A stretch of DNA of 50,599 nt from Amycolatopsis circi (GTDB lineage Bacteria; Actinomycetota; Actinomycetes; Mycobacteriales; Pseudonocardiaceae). Position numbers and translations under genes: made by a program. The notes under the pieces were generated by a model that saw nothing but the letters and a program-made list of their open reading frames with translations, had not been told where the DNA came from and made no database searches. Shown one piece after another: positions 32,167 to 39,795 of this stretch (within the stretch, counting starts at the first letter, position 1; each line of letters starts with the position of its first letter). The stretch covers positions 1-50,599 of the forward strand of contig NZ_PQIA01000060.1 of assembly GCF_003385235.1 (NCBI RefSeq), in the 5' to 3' direction.

Positions 32167-32631
32167 TCAGCGTCCGGTGGAGCCGTCGATCAGCTCGCGG
32201 AGGATGTCGGCGTGACCGGCGTGCCGACCGGTTTCTTCGATCATGTGCGTCAGCGCCCAGCGCACGCTCGGCCCGTCGCGCCCTGGCATTGGGGCGGCGA
32301 GATCCGCGCAGCCGTCGAGGAGTTCGTTGGCCCGCTTTACCGCTTCCCGATAGTGGGCAACGACATCGGCGACGCTGTCCTCGGTGCGGAAGGTCGACGG
32401 CCAATTCTTGACGGTCTCACCGAAAAACAACGACCGCTCGACGAAAGTCAAGTGGTTGAGCAGGCCGAGCAGATTGGTCCCGGACGGCACCGCGGCTGCG
32501 TGCGCCTCGGGTTCCGGCGCACCTTCGATCTTGGCGGCGACTGAGGTGCGGAGATAGTCGAGAAATCCGCGCAGGACTTCGGTTTCGCTGCTTCCGGTGC
32601 GGGGCGGCGGGGTGTCGCGACGGCGAGCCAC
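32167..32631 (-). CDS. DinB-family (DUF664) protein
   Basis: A 154-aa four-helix-bundle protein of the DinB/DUF664 family. The histidines expected for metal binding are visible in LLNHLTFVERSLFFGE and THMIEETGRHAGHADILREL. Members include metal-dependent thiol S-transferases using mycothiol or bacillithiol, but most are uncharacterised. The GTG start 32631 has AAGGAGA upstream. It lies 18 nt after the methyltransferase gene, so the two form an operon. Confidence 0.88.
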   Translation of the reverse strand: MARRRDTPPPRTGSSETEVLRGFLDYLRTSVAAKIEGAPEPEAHAAAVPSGTNLLGLLNHLTFVERSLFFGETVKNWPSTFRTEDSVADVVAHYREAVKRANELLDGCADLAAPMPGRDGPSVRWALTHMIEETGRHAGHADILRELIDGSTGR

Positions 32632-32649
32632 AGTGGTCTCCTTCGAGGT

Positions 32650-33246
32650 TCAGACGGCGCGACGGATCAGCAGGACATGGTCGACGACCTCGGCGGTCCG
32701 GCCCTCCGGTCCGGTCGTCAGGCGGGTGGGGGAGTCGGCGCGCTCGACGGTCCACTCGGCCGGATCGAGCGCGAGGTCGGCGGCGATCTCCGCCGGGCTG
32801 GGGAAACGCGCGTCCGGGTCCTGGTTCCACGACCACGGCGCGATCGAACCGTGGTCCACGACCAGCAATCGGCCGCCCGGGCGCAGGGCGTGCGCGGCGG
32901 TGCGCAGGACCGCCGTTCGGTCCAGTTCGAAGGGGGTCTGAAGGTAGTGCGCCGTCACGAGGTCGAATTCGCCGGACGGGAAGCTCACCCGCAGGTCGTG
33001 CCGCACCGCGGTGATCCGCGTGCCGGTCAGCCGCTTGACCGCGATGGCCGAGATGTCGGTCGCGGTCACGTTCCATCCTCGGCCGGCGAGCCAGCGCGCG
33101 TCGCCGCCGTTGCCGCAGCCCAGGTCGAGCGCGTCGCCGGGCGGCAGGTCCGAGACGGTCTCCACGAGCCGGGCGTTCGGCCGCGGGTCGGCGGGCGGCC
33201 GGGCGGCGTGCACTTCGTCCCAGAACAGGGTCGCGTCGGTGGTCAT
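32650..33246 (-). CDS. Class I SAM-dependent methyltransferase
   Basis: A 198-aa small methyltransferase. Motif I is ALDLGCGNGGDARWLA near residue 40, the acidic post-I motif is VTATDISAIAV, motif II is FDLVTAHYLQTP, and motif III is ALRPGGRLLVVDHG. The substrate is not identifiable. Proteins of this size often methylate small molecules or chalcogens. ATG 33246 has GAGGAG. It is first of a two-gene operon with the DinB gene. Confidence 0.88.
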   Translation of the reverse strand: MTTDATLFWDEVHAARPPADPRPNARLVETVSDLPPGDALDLGCGNGGDARWLAGRGWNVTATDISAIAVKRLTGTRITAVRHDLRVSFPSGEFDLVTAHYLQTPFELDRTAVLRTAAHALRPGGRLLVVDHGSIAPWSWNQDPDARFPSPAEIAADLALDPAEWTVERADSPTRLTTGPEGRTAEVVDHVLLIRRAV

Positions 33247-33299
33247 CGGTCGGCTCCTCGGGTCGGTGTGCGTCCAGGGTCGCCGGAGCCGTATCCGCA

Positions 33300-33826
33300 A
33301 TGCACGCGATCTTGCCGGAACGGCAACTCCCGCCTGGCGGACGCCCGGGGCCGAGATCGTTTCGCCGGGGGCGCGCGACGGGAGTGCCAGCATCAACCGG
33401 CAGCTGCCGACGGGCGGAGCCGGATGGACGTCGGATCGTTCCTGGTCCGGCTGGGCGGCCGGACGGTGCTGGTCGACCGTGCGCGACGAGGCCGCTTCCC
33501 CGCGGCGCGACGTTCCGCCTGTACGCCGCCGACTGGGCGGCCGCCCCGTGCCCGGCCACACCCCGGGCTCGGCGATCTTCGTGGTCAGCGATTCCGGCGA
33601 ACGCGCTCTGCTGCTCAGCGACGTCCTGCACGCTGTCAGCGAGCTGACCGATCCCGAAGGGGAGGGCATGTTCGATGTGGACCGGCCCGCGGCGACCGCG
33701 ATGCGACAGCGGCTGGCGGCCGAACTCCAAACCACGGCGACGTTTCCGTGCCCGCGCATTTCCTGGAACTCGCTTTCGGGCGACTCGTCACCGCCGACGG
33801 AATCCGGCAGTTCACTGGGGCTTAAA
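33300..33826 (+). pseudogene. Metallo-beta-lactamase-fold hydrolase pseudogene
   Basis: Pieces of an MBL-fold enzyme appear in three frames in the correct order: MDVGSFLVRLGGRTVLVD (from 33424), ATFRLYAADW (about 33510-33540), PGHTPGSAIFVVSDSGERAL through GEGMFDVDRP (33547-33690), then VPAHFLELAFGRLV (about 33750-33795) with a stop at 33824. The HxHxDH metal motif and surrounding about 60 residues are deleted. At least two frameshifts and one deletion are needed, so no product is expected. Confidence 0.8.
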
Positions 33827-33855
33827 CGAAAATCCCCGCCGCGGCCGCCGCCCGG

Positions 33856-34239
33856 TCACCGGCTGTGGCACCGCGGCGGCGTTTCCCGGGACCATTCGCA
33901 CGGCTGCCGCGTCCCGCCCAGCAGGACCAGCACGTCCGGGCTCACGCCCGCGCGCACCCGGGACGCGAGATCCGGCGAGGTTTGCCCGAGTGCCGAGTAG
34001 ACCGCGCTGACCAGGCATCTCGCCGCCCGCGGAGAACGCCTGGTGCGCAACGAGATTTCCATCAGCAGGGCCTCCCGGTCGCACGTGCGGCCCCGGTTCG
34101 GCGCGACGATGCCCAGCCGGGTTTGCTCGGCCAGAGGAAGACATCGCAGCAGGCTGTCGACGACGCAGTCGATCGCGAGCCGGTTTCGTTCCGTGCTGTG
34201 CAGGCGAGGCCCTCGCAGAATTTCCTTCCGCACCACCAT
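33856..34239 (-). CDS. Small protein, DUF2267-like
   Basis: A 127-aa protein with GC-biased third positions throughout. IDCVVDSLLRCLPLAEQTRL and ALLMEISLRTRRSPRAARC, then LVSAVYSALGQTSP, follow the two helical repeats of DUF2267. It is rich in Arg. ATG 34239 is preceded by AGGAG at rather long spacing. DUF2267 proteins are often stress-associated in actinobacteria, without known function. It lies between two non-syntenic genes. Confidence 0.6.
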   Translation of the reverse strand: MVVRKEILRGPRLHSTERNRLAIDCVVDSLLRCLPLAEQTRLGIVAPNRGRTCDREALLMEISLRTRRSPRAARCLVSAVYSALGQTSPDLASRVRAGVSPDVLVLLGGTRQPCEWSRETPPRCHSR

Positions 34240-34352
34240 GGGACCATCAACTCCTGGGCGCAGAGTATCCGATCCGCGGCGCGGCGTGCCGTTCCTGTTC
34301 CATGCGACGGAAAACGAACCGGACGCGGTCCATTGTGGACTAAGTGGAGAAC

Positions 34353-34670
34353 TCAGCCGGGAGAGCCGGACAAAACGGCGAGCCGGTCGAGGGATTCGCG
34401 GATCAGCGCGGGAACGTCGCCGCCGCGCTGATCGGCCGGAACCGACAGGTGCAGCGTCGCGTGGCTCGTTCCCGCCTCCCCGGAGGCGATGTGGAGCCAG
34501 CCGCCGCGGCCTTGCCCGCCCCAGTCCAGCCGGAGCCGGTCGCGGCGCCCGTCCGGGGGCGCGGCGACCGGCTCCGGCATCCATTCGTCCAGGTGCGCGG
34601 CATCGGCGGCGACGGCATACACGTGCTCCGCCGTCGCGGGCATCCTCCGTCCGGCCTCGAACTCGCTCAT
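34353..34670 (-). CDS. Short SRPBCC-fold protein
   Basis: A 105-aa protein resembling a minimal START/SRPBCC domain: MPATAEHVYAVAADAAHLDEW, then a beta-rich middle (LRLDWGGQGRGGWLHI) and a C-terminal helix (ALIRESLDRLAVLSG). Members bind hydrophobic ligands or act as cyclases. The length is below the usual about 140 residues. The Shine-Dalgarno is weak (CCAAGG). Confidence 0.65.
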   Translation of the reverse strand: MSEFEAGRRMPATAEHVYAVAADAAHLDEWMPEPVAAPPDGRRDRLRLDWGGQGRGGWLHIASGEAGTSHATLHLSVPADQRGGDVPALIRESLDRLAVLSGSPG

Positions 34671-34757
34671 GACCTTGGCTACCCGTTTCGCGGCAGCACG
34701 AAACTGGGAAGTCCACAGTGGACGCTCACGGACGGTGACGGGTCCCGGCTCGCCGGC

Positions 34758-35195
34758 TCACACCGCTTCGCGCAGGACCGCGTCGAGGTCGGCGGGGGTG
34801 CCGAGGGACCGGAGTTCGGGCGGCGCGAGGCAGCCGATCCGGTGGTCGTCGTCGCGCACCGCTGCCGCGAACTCGGCGACGCGGGGCGCGGGCGGCGCGA
34901 CCGAAGGCCCGCCGAGGTAGCGGATGACGATGAGGTCTTCGCCGGAATGCGTTTCCACGGCGGCGGCCCAGCCGCGGATCTCGTCCCACAGCAGGGCGAC
35001 GTCGCGGCCGGGGTAGGCGGGCAGGTGGCCGTCGAGGGCGACGTAGGCCGACACCGGGGTGTCGTAGTCGACGGTGCAGGACTCGAGGCCGATGCCCAGT
35101 GCGCCGGTGACGTCGGCGAGGTAGTTCCACAGGCGCACCAAGGCGGGGTGCGACGGGGACGGGCCGGTCTGGGCGGTGTGCAGCGGCAGGGACAC
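34758..35195 (-). CDS. DUF6292-family protein
   Basis: A 145-aa protein matching the actinomycete DUF6292 pattern: ALVRLWNYLADVTGALGIGL, LDGHLPAYPGRDVALLWDE, WAAAVETHSGEDLIVIRYLG. The family is common in Amycolatopsis and relatives and is uncharacterised. GTG 35195 is chosen; the Shine-Dalgarno (GAAAGG) is 11 nt away, so a start further upstream is possible. It is divergent from the HSP18-type regulator. Confidence 0.78.
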   Translation of the reverse strand: MSLPLHTAQTGPSPSHPALVRLWNYLADVTGALGIGLESCTVDYDTPVSAYVALDGHLPAYPGRDVALLWDEIRGWAAAVETHSGEDLIVIRYLGGPSVAPPAPRVAEFAAAVRDDDHRIGCLAPPELRSLGTPADLDAVLREAV

Positions 35196-35448
35196 GGGGA
35201 CAACGCCTTTCTCGCGCGAAGGACTCGCGGGGAACAGGGGTGGCCTGCTCCGCGCGACGGGCCGCATCCGGCGGCGCGGCGGGGTTCTCCGGCTAGCTGC
35301 CGGGACGCGCCCTGGCGGGCGGTCCGGACCTGATTCCCGGTGCGGGGGTGCGGGAAACCTGCGGAGCGCGGCGAATCGGCTCGCGGGACCGGCAGGTCGT
35401 CGGAATCCACCTCCACCGCTCGACAGCGGACGCCCTTTTCTTTTAGCA

Positions 35449-35467
35449 TGTCGTCGAAACGATGACA
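35449..35467. promoter_or_regulatory. Operator-like palindrome 1 upstream of HSP18-type regulator
   Basis: TGTCGTCG-AAA-CGATGACA, with 7 of 8 base pairs matching. A related half-site pair follows 26 bp downstream. Confidence 0.4.
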
Positions 35468-35474
35468 ACTGCCA

Positions 35475-35493
35475 AGTCGTCGAGAGGATGACG
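35475..35493. promoter_or_regulatory. Operator-like palindrome 2 adjacent to the start codon
   Basis: AGTCGTCG-AGA-GGATGACG, a degenerate copy of palindrome 1, abutting ATG 35496 and containing its ribosome site. Autoregulation is inferred. Confidence 0.35.
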
Positions 35494-35495
35494 CG

Positions 35496-36107
35496 ATGGC
35501 GGAGGTAGACCTCGCCCTGCTGGTCCAAGGCGTCCGCGAGACGGTGCTGGCCGCCCGGGACGGCGGTGCGGCAGCTGAACGTTCGATGGCCGCGCTGTCC
35601 GCGTTGCGGGCGCTGCGCGACCAGTTCGGCGAGTGGGAACCGGAACTGATCGCGGCCGCGCGCGCGGCCGGCGCGAGCTGGGCGGCGCTGGCCCCGGCGC
35701 TCGGCGTGGCGAGCAGACAGGCGGCCGAGCGTCGCTACCTGCGGCTGCGGCCGTCGGCGACCGGAGAGACCACCGGCGAAGCACGCGTCGACGCCGAACG
35801 CGACCGCCGTGCGGGAGACCGGGCAGTCGCGGACTGGGCACGCCGCAACGCGGCGGTGCTGCGGCGGCTGGCCGCCGAGGCCAGCTCCGCGCCCGGCTTG
35901 GACGCCGACGGACAGGAAAGCGCCGACCGGCTCGGCATGGCGCTGGGAGAGGACGATGTCACGAACCTGCTGCTGCCGCTGGCGGACGTGCGCGCGCATC
36001 TCGAACCACGGCACGCCGCGCTGGCCGACCGGGTCGGGGAGGTCGGCGAGCACACGGACCGGCTGCGCCAGGACGCGGCCGGGCAGCGGCGCAGTCGTGC
36101 CCAGTGA
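35496..36107 (+). CDS. HSP18-type transcriptional regulator (annotation class), HTH protein
   Basis: A 203-aa helical protein. The central ELIAAARAAGASWAALAPAL and GVASRQAAERRYLRLRP form an HTH of the kind annotated as HSP18 transcriptional regulator in Amycolatopsis. The C-terminal ALADRVGEVGEHTDRLRQDA looks like a coiled-coil dimerisation helix. GAGAGGA precedes ATG 35496. Two related palindromes upstream may be its own operators. The 3' end of the gene is the apparent source of the tandem 99-bp repeats that follow. Confidence 0.75.
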   Translation: MAEVDLALLVQGVRETVLAARDGGAAAERSMAALSALRALRDQFGEWEPELIAAARAAGASWAALAPALGVASRQAAERRYLRLRPSATGETTGEARVDAERDRRAGDRAVADWARRNAAVLRRLAAEASSAPGLDADGQESADRLGMALGEDDVTNLLLPLADVRAHLEPRHAALADRVGEVGEHTDRLRQDAAGQRRSRAQ

Positions 36108-36720
36108 ATCGGGCCCGGCCGCTTGCCGGAGCGAGTGCGCCCGCGGCTCGGATCGGGTCGCGTCAGGCGGCCGGGCGAGGGCGCCGATCGGCCGCGCGAG
36201 GACGTGGCTGGGCGGCGCTGGCCGGAATCAGCCGGGGCAGACGCTTGGGGCGTCCCGCTGGCGGATCGGGCCGGTGCGGTCGCCGATCGGCCGTGCCAGC
36301 TCGCGGCAGGGGCGGGCTGGGCGGAATCATCCGGACTCGGCACTCTGCGCCTCCCGCTGGCAGCCCTGGTCGGCGGCCATGCTGCGCGGCCGCGCGAGTT
36401 CGCGGCGGGGCAGCGCTGGCTGGAATCACCCGGACCCGGCCCCCTGCGCATCCCGCTGGCAGCCCTGGTCGGCGACCACACTGCCCGGCCGCGCCAGTTC
36501 GCGGCCGGGCAGCGCGCGACCGTCCCCGCTGAGCCGGGCCAGGCGCTGCGCTGGCAGCCCCCATCGGCAAGCGCACCGATCAGCCGCGCGAGCACACGGC
36601 CGGGCAGCACCGCCCGGAATCAGCCGGATCGAAGACCCTCGGCACCCAGCAGCCGGATCGGGCCAGCGAGCGCATCGAGGGCTCGCGTCACTACCCGACC
36701 GGGCGCCGCGCGCGTCGGCA
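36108..36720. repeat. Tandem degenerate copies of the regulator's 3' end, 99-bp period
   Basis: The motif CCCGCTGGC recurs at 36254, 36353 and 36452, exactly 99 bp apart. Each unit continues with sequence resembling the codons for LADRVGEVGEHTDRLRQDAA in the preceding gene and ends GGCCGGGCAGCG or similar. More diverged units lie at about 36149-36253 and 36548-36720. Units share GGAATCA(C/G)CCGGA. Because 99 is divisible by three, one frame stays open, but codon use and the lack of a ribosome site argue against a gene. Confidence 0.8.
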
Positions 36721-36907
36721 ATGAGCCGAACGTCGCATCCCAGGCGCCCCCGCGCTGCCGCTGCTCCTGCGATCCGAGATCATTTCCGGCGACGGCGTTC
36801 GTGCGTGGCCGCCGTCGTAAGGCATGCTATTCGCGGTTGAGCAGACAGCCGCGTCCTTTTCCTGCCCGGCCGCTGGGCGGCCTGGCTTCCTGTGGAGGGA
36901 AAGAGCG

Positions 36908-37279
36908 ATGAGTGAGCTGACCGACCCGGTGATCGACCCGCCGGGTTCGCTGTCGGTCGAACGGGCCGACCGCCCTTCCGCGGCGGTGCTGGCCCTGAAC
37001 GGGGACCTGGACCTCGGGACCGCCCCGCAATTGACGGCCGCGGTCGCCGAAGCCGTTTCCGGGCAACCCCCGGTGCTGGTCCTGGACCTGACGGAGGTCG
37101 ATTTCCTCGCCTCGGCGGGCCTGACCGTGCTGCTGGCCGCGTGCCGCGAAGCCCCGCAAGGGACCGAGATGCGGATCGTCGCGTCCGGCCGCGCGACCCT
37201 GCGGCCCATCCAGCTCACCGGGCTGGAGCAGAGCCTGCCGCTGTACCGCACGCTCGAAGAGGCGCTGGCCGCCGGATGA
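36908..37279 (+). CDS. STAS-domain anti-sigma factor antagonist
   Basis: A 123-aa RsbV/SpoIIAA-like protein. The fold starts AAVLALNGDLDLGTAPQL, and VLDLTEVDFLASAGLTVLLA holds the regulatory serine (SAGL). Unphosphorylated antagonists bind the anti-sigma kinase and release the sigma factor. GGAGGGA precedes ATG 36908. The convergent PP2C phosphatase ends with no spacing (37279/37280). With the HATPase gene at 38767 this makes a complete partner-switching set, though no sigma factor gene is in the window. Confidence 0.92.
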   Translation: MSELTDPVIDPPGSLSVERADRPSAAVLALNGDLDLGTAPQLTAAVAEAVSGQPPVLVLDLTEVDFLASAGLTVLLAACREAPQGTEMRIVASGRATLRPIQLTGLEQSLPLYRTLEEALAAG

Positions 37280-38506
37280 TCAGCGGGTTCCGGCCTCCTC
37301 GGCGCGATGGAGCACGACGAGTGCGACGTCGTCCTGCGGGGGCCGGGACCCCACCATGGCGGCCATGATCCGGGCGCACGCCCGTTCCGGGTCTTCCGGC
37401 CGGACCAGTTCGGTGAGCCGGTCCATGCCGGTGTCCACGAGCCGGTCCCGCCGCTCGACGAGACCGTCGGTGTAGAAGACGACGACGGCTCCCGGCGGCA
37501 GTTCGAAGTTGGTGGTGCGCCGCTGGACGGTGGCCCCGACGGTCAGGCCGACCGGCGGATCCGGCGGAGCCGCCACCAGCTCGGCCGCCTTGCCCGGCGA
37601 AGCTACGACCGGCGGCAGGTGCCCGGCGAGCGACAGCGCCATGCTCTTGTGACCGGGTCTGAGGATGCCGTACGCGACCGTCGCCATCACGCCGTGCTCG
37701 AAGTGGTTCGCTTTGCGGTCCAGTTTCGCGAGGACTTCGGCAGGGTCGTCGCAGTCGAGCGCGTAGGCCCGCAGCGCGCTGCGGAGCCGCCCCATGATGA
37801 CCGCGGCTTCGAGGCCGTGTCCGGACACGTCGCCCATCACGATGCCGGTCTGGTCGCCGGGAAGCCGGAAGATGTCGTACCAGTCGCCGCCGAGCCCGGC
37901 CTCCGCGCCCGGCACGTAGCGGGCGGCCAGGCGCAGGCCGTCGATGACGGGCAGGACGCCCGGCAGCAGGCTGCGCTGCAGGGCGATGGTCGCGGCCTGG
38001 TTCTGGTGCATGATCTCCGCCTGCAGCACGGCAGCCAGCCGTTCGGCGAGCAGCCGGACGGTTTCGATGTCGGTGGTGGAGAATGTGCGCTCCCGCACGG
38101 CTCCGACGTGCAGCACGCCGACCAATTCGGCGCCGGCCAGCATCGGGACGCCGAGCATGGTGTGCAGGCCGCGTTCGGACAGCAGCGCGTTGCGCACGGT
38201 GGTCTTGTCGACGCGGTCGATGACGACCGGTTCCCGGCGCGCGGCGACAGTGCCGGCGAACCCCGCGCCGACCGGCACCTGGACTCCCTGGTAGACCTCC
38301 TCCTCGAGGCCGGCGGCCGCGATCGCGACAAGGCGCTGCCACCGGGCCTCGTGCCGCAGCACGGTGGCGGTGTCGACGTCGAGGACAGTGCAGGCGCGGG
38401 CGAGAATCTTCGCGAGCTCCTCGCCGAGGTCGGCGTTGCTCCTCTCCGCGCCGAGGATTTCGGCGAGAAGGGTGCGCGATTCGGGCTCCGGCGCGTGAGG
38501 CGGCAT
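37280..38506 (-). CDS. GAF-domain PP2C (SpoIIE/RsbU-like) phosphatase
   Basis: A 408-aa protein. Residues about 20-170 form a GAF sensor domain (VPVGAGFAGTVAARREPVVI, LLSERGLHTMLGVPML). Residues about 190-400 form a PP2C phosphatase: GLGGDWYDIFRLPG and MGDVSGHGLEAAVIMG provide metal-binding aspartates, FYTDGLVERRD and PQDDVALVVL the rest. It should dephosphorylate a STAS antagonist, most likely the neighbouring 36908-37279 product, in response to a GAF ligand or redox signal. ATG 38506 has a weak ribosome site; a start further upstream is possible. Confidence 0.92.
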   Translation of the reverse strand: MPPHAPEPESRTLLAEILGAERSNADLGEELAKILARACTVLDVDTATVLRHEARWQRLVAIAAAGLEEEVYQGVQVPVGAGFAGTVAARREPVVIDRVDKTTVRNALLSERGLHTMLGVPMLAGAELVGVLHVGAVRERTFSTTDIETVRLLAERLAAVLQAEIMHQNQAATIALQRSLLPGVLPVIDGLRLAARYVPGAEAGLGGDWYDIFRLPGDQTGIVMGDVSGHGLEAAVIMGRLRSALRAYALDCDDPAEVLAKLDRKANHFEHGVMATVAYGILRPGHKSMALSLAGHLPPVVASPGKAAELVAAPPDPPVGLTVGATVQRRTTNFELPPGAVVVFYTDGLVERRDRLVDTGMDRLTELVRPEDPERACARIMAAMVGSRPPQDDVALVVLHRAEEAGTR

Positions 38507-38557
38507 GCAGCGACAGTAACCGACCCGGCTCCGGGGTCCAGAGATGCGACGCAATAG

Positions 38558-38583
38558 GTGTGAAGTCGGCCCTGTCCGGGTAC
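38558..38583 (+). promoter_or_regulatory. Sigma-B-like promoter candidate for the HATPase gene
   Basis: GTGT (38558-38561), 16 nt, GGGTAC (38578-38583), giving a leader of about 180 nt before GTG 38767. Confidence 0.3.
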
Positions 38584-38766
38584 GCCCGTTTGGGCACCGG
38601 CGAAGTCGAGAACCAGAAAGGGACTTCCCCACGTGATGTTAAGCGGCTGCGGCGAGGTGCGGCGAAACGCGGCAGCGTCTTCCACCACGGCTCATCCGTC
38701 GCGCACCGTCGAGCCGTCGGCTGGAGAGGGGTATTTTTGTCCTGGTCAACGAACGAGGGACCGGCC

Positions 38767-39204
38767 GTGACCGGCCCGGACGCCGGGGCGGGCGACGAGC
38801 CCTGGGTGCTGGACCTGCGCGATACCGGAGTCTCTGCGTTGCCGCGGGTGCGCGCCTGGGCGGGCAAGTCCCTCGGGCACTTGTCGCCCGATCACCTCGC
38901 GGACGTACTGATGGTGGTCGAGGAACTCGCGTCCAACGCCTACGAGCACACCTCGGGCCCGAGCTATGCGCGGTTGACCGTGCTCGCCCGGCCGTGCGTC
39001 GTGGTGATCGAAGTGGACGACCCGGAGTCCGGCCGTCCGCGGGTCCGCCCGCCGGACTTCGAGCGGGCGCGCGGCCGGGGGATGCTGCTCGTCGACCGGC
39101 TCGCCGACGACTGGGGCGTGCACGAGCATTCCGGCGGCAAGACGGTCTGGGCCCGGCTCGGCTGCGGGGTGCCGGCGCGAGAGGCCTGCGAGTCGTCCCG
39201 CTGA
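38767..39204 (+). CDS. Anti-sigma regulatory kinase (HATPase_c, RsbW-like)
   Basis: A 145-aa GHKL ATPase of the anti-sigma class. The N box is LMVVEELASNAYEHT, the G1 region VIEVDDPESGRPRVRPPD, and the G2/G3 region GRGMLLVDRLADDWGVHEHS. Such proteins hold a sigma factor inactive and phosphorylate a STAS antagonist. Together with the STAS protein and the PP2C phosphatase this forms a partner-switching circuit. GTG 38767 is chosen (GGGA at 7 nt). TTG 38737 also has a strong GGAGAGGGG site and would add ten residues. Confidence 0.88.
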   Translation: MTGPDAGAGDEPWVLDLRDTGVSALPRVRAWAGKSLGHLSPDHLADVLMVVEELASNAYEHTSGPSYARLTVLARPCVVVIEVDDPESGRPRVRPPDFERARGRGMLLVDRLADDWGVHEHSGGKTVWARLGCGVPAREACESSR

Positions 39205-39223
39205 CGTCCGCGCGGAGCACGGT

Positions 39224-39352
39224 TCATCGGCCCTGCTGCGGGTCGGAGTCGTCGTGTTCGTCGCCGGACGTGCCCTGTTCGCCGCGGATGGTTTCGCGTT
39301 CTTCTTCCGGGGTGTCGCCGTAGACGTCGTCGGATTCGCGCGGTTCGGTCAT
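39224..39352 (-). CDS. 42-aa acidic small protein
   Basis: A short, highly acidic polypeptide (ESDDVYGDTPEEERETIRGE) with GGAGGGAG about 9 nt before ATG 39352. Small proteins of this pattern occur in related genomes as unannotated or hypothetical genes. A sigma-B-like promoter lies directly upstream, back-to-back with that of the DUF2188 gene. It is probably intrinsically disordered. Confidence 0.65.
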   Translation of the reverse strand: MTEPRESDDVYGDTPEEERETIRGEQGTSGDEHDDSDPQQGR

Positions 39353-39381
39353 GGTTCTCGCTCCCTCCGTCAGCTTTCCGA

Positions 39382-39407
39382 GTACCCCGGCGGCGGCGCG
39401 CGCAACC
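39382..39407 (-). promoter_or_regulatory. Sigma-B-like promoter of the 42-aa gene
   Basis: On the minus strand GGTT (39404-39407), 16 nt, GGGTAC (39382-39387), 29 nt before ATG 39352. Confidence 0.45.
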
Positions 39408-39408
39408 C

Positions 39409-39433
39409 GGTTGCCCGCTGTGGCATCGGGTAC
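39409..39433 (+). promoter_or_regulatory. Sigma-B-like promoter of the DUF2188 gene
   Basis: GGTT (39409-39412), 15 nt, GGGTAC (39428-39433), 28 nt before ATG 39462. It is divergent from the previous promoter with one base between the two -35 boxes. Confidence 0.5.
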
Positions 39434-39461
39434 CCGGCGGGCGAGCGGAAGGAGCGGCGGG

Positions 39462-39695
39462 ATGGCCGAAGGGGACATTCACACGTGCCGTGAGGGGCGG
39501 CTGTGGAAGAACCGGATCGAGGGCGTCCGCCGGGTGGCGAACACCGCCGCGCGGCGCGCCGACGCGGTGTCGATCGGGCGGGAAATGGCCCAGGCGCGCG
39601 GAGTCGGCCATTACGTCCACGGAGAACCTCGCGCCAGCGGCGACGGGGAGATCGTCGAGCAGCGCTCCTACCGCGACGCGGCATGGGCCTGGTGA
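39462..39695 (+). CDS. DUF2188-family small protein
   Basis: A 77-aa protein fitting the DUF2188 pattern: WKNRIEGVRRVANTAARRAD, a central helix, then VHGEPRASGDGEIVEQRSY. The family is small and often stress-induced, with no known activity. GGAAGGAG precedes ATG 39462. Its sigma-B-like promoter and the neighbouring partner-switching genes suggest general-stress control. Confidence 0.82.
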   Translation: MAEGDIHTCREGRLWKNRIEGVRRVANTAARRADAVSIGREMAQARGVGHYVHGEPRASGDGEIVEQRSYRDAAWAW

Positions 39696-39739
39696 CTGAC
39701 TCTGCGGGGTGATTTCCGGGCGGTGCGGCGAAAAACGCT

Positions 39740-39764
39740 GTTTGTCCTGACCGGACTGGGGTAT
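39740..39764 (+). promoter_or_regulatory. Sigma-B-like promoter of the HemK2/CDGSH operon
   Basis: GTTT (39740-39743), 15 nt, GGGTAT (39759-39764), 31 nt before ATG 39796. This is an excellent fit. Confidence 0.6.
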
Positions 39765-39795
39765 CCCGGCGGCCCGACCGAGTTGGAGGACCGCC

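Noticed and set aside
36254..36560. 99-bp repeats considered as a CRISPR array or integron attachment series
   Set aside because: Repeat and spacer parts are not distinct, units are too long and degenerate, and no cas or integrase gene is present.
36123..36911. A 262-codon plus-strand frame through the tail repeats
   Set aside because: It stays open because the repeat unit is 99 bp. There is no ribosome site, codon use is not typical, and the repeats derive from another gene's 3' end. It also overlaps the STAS start.
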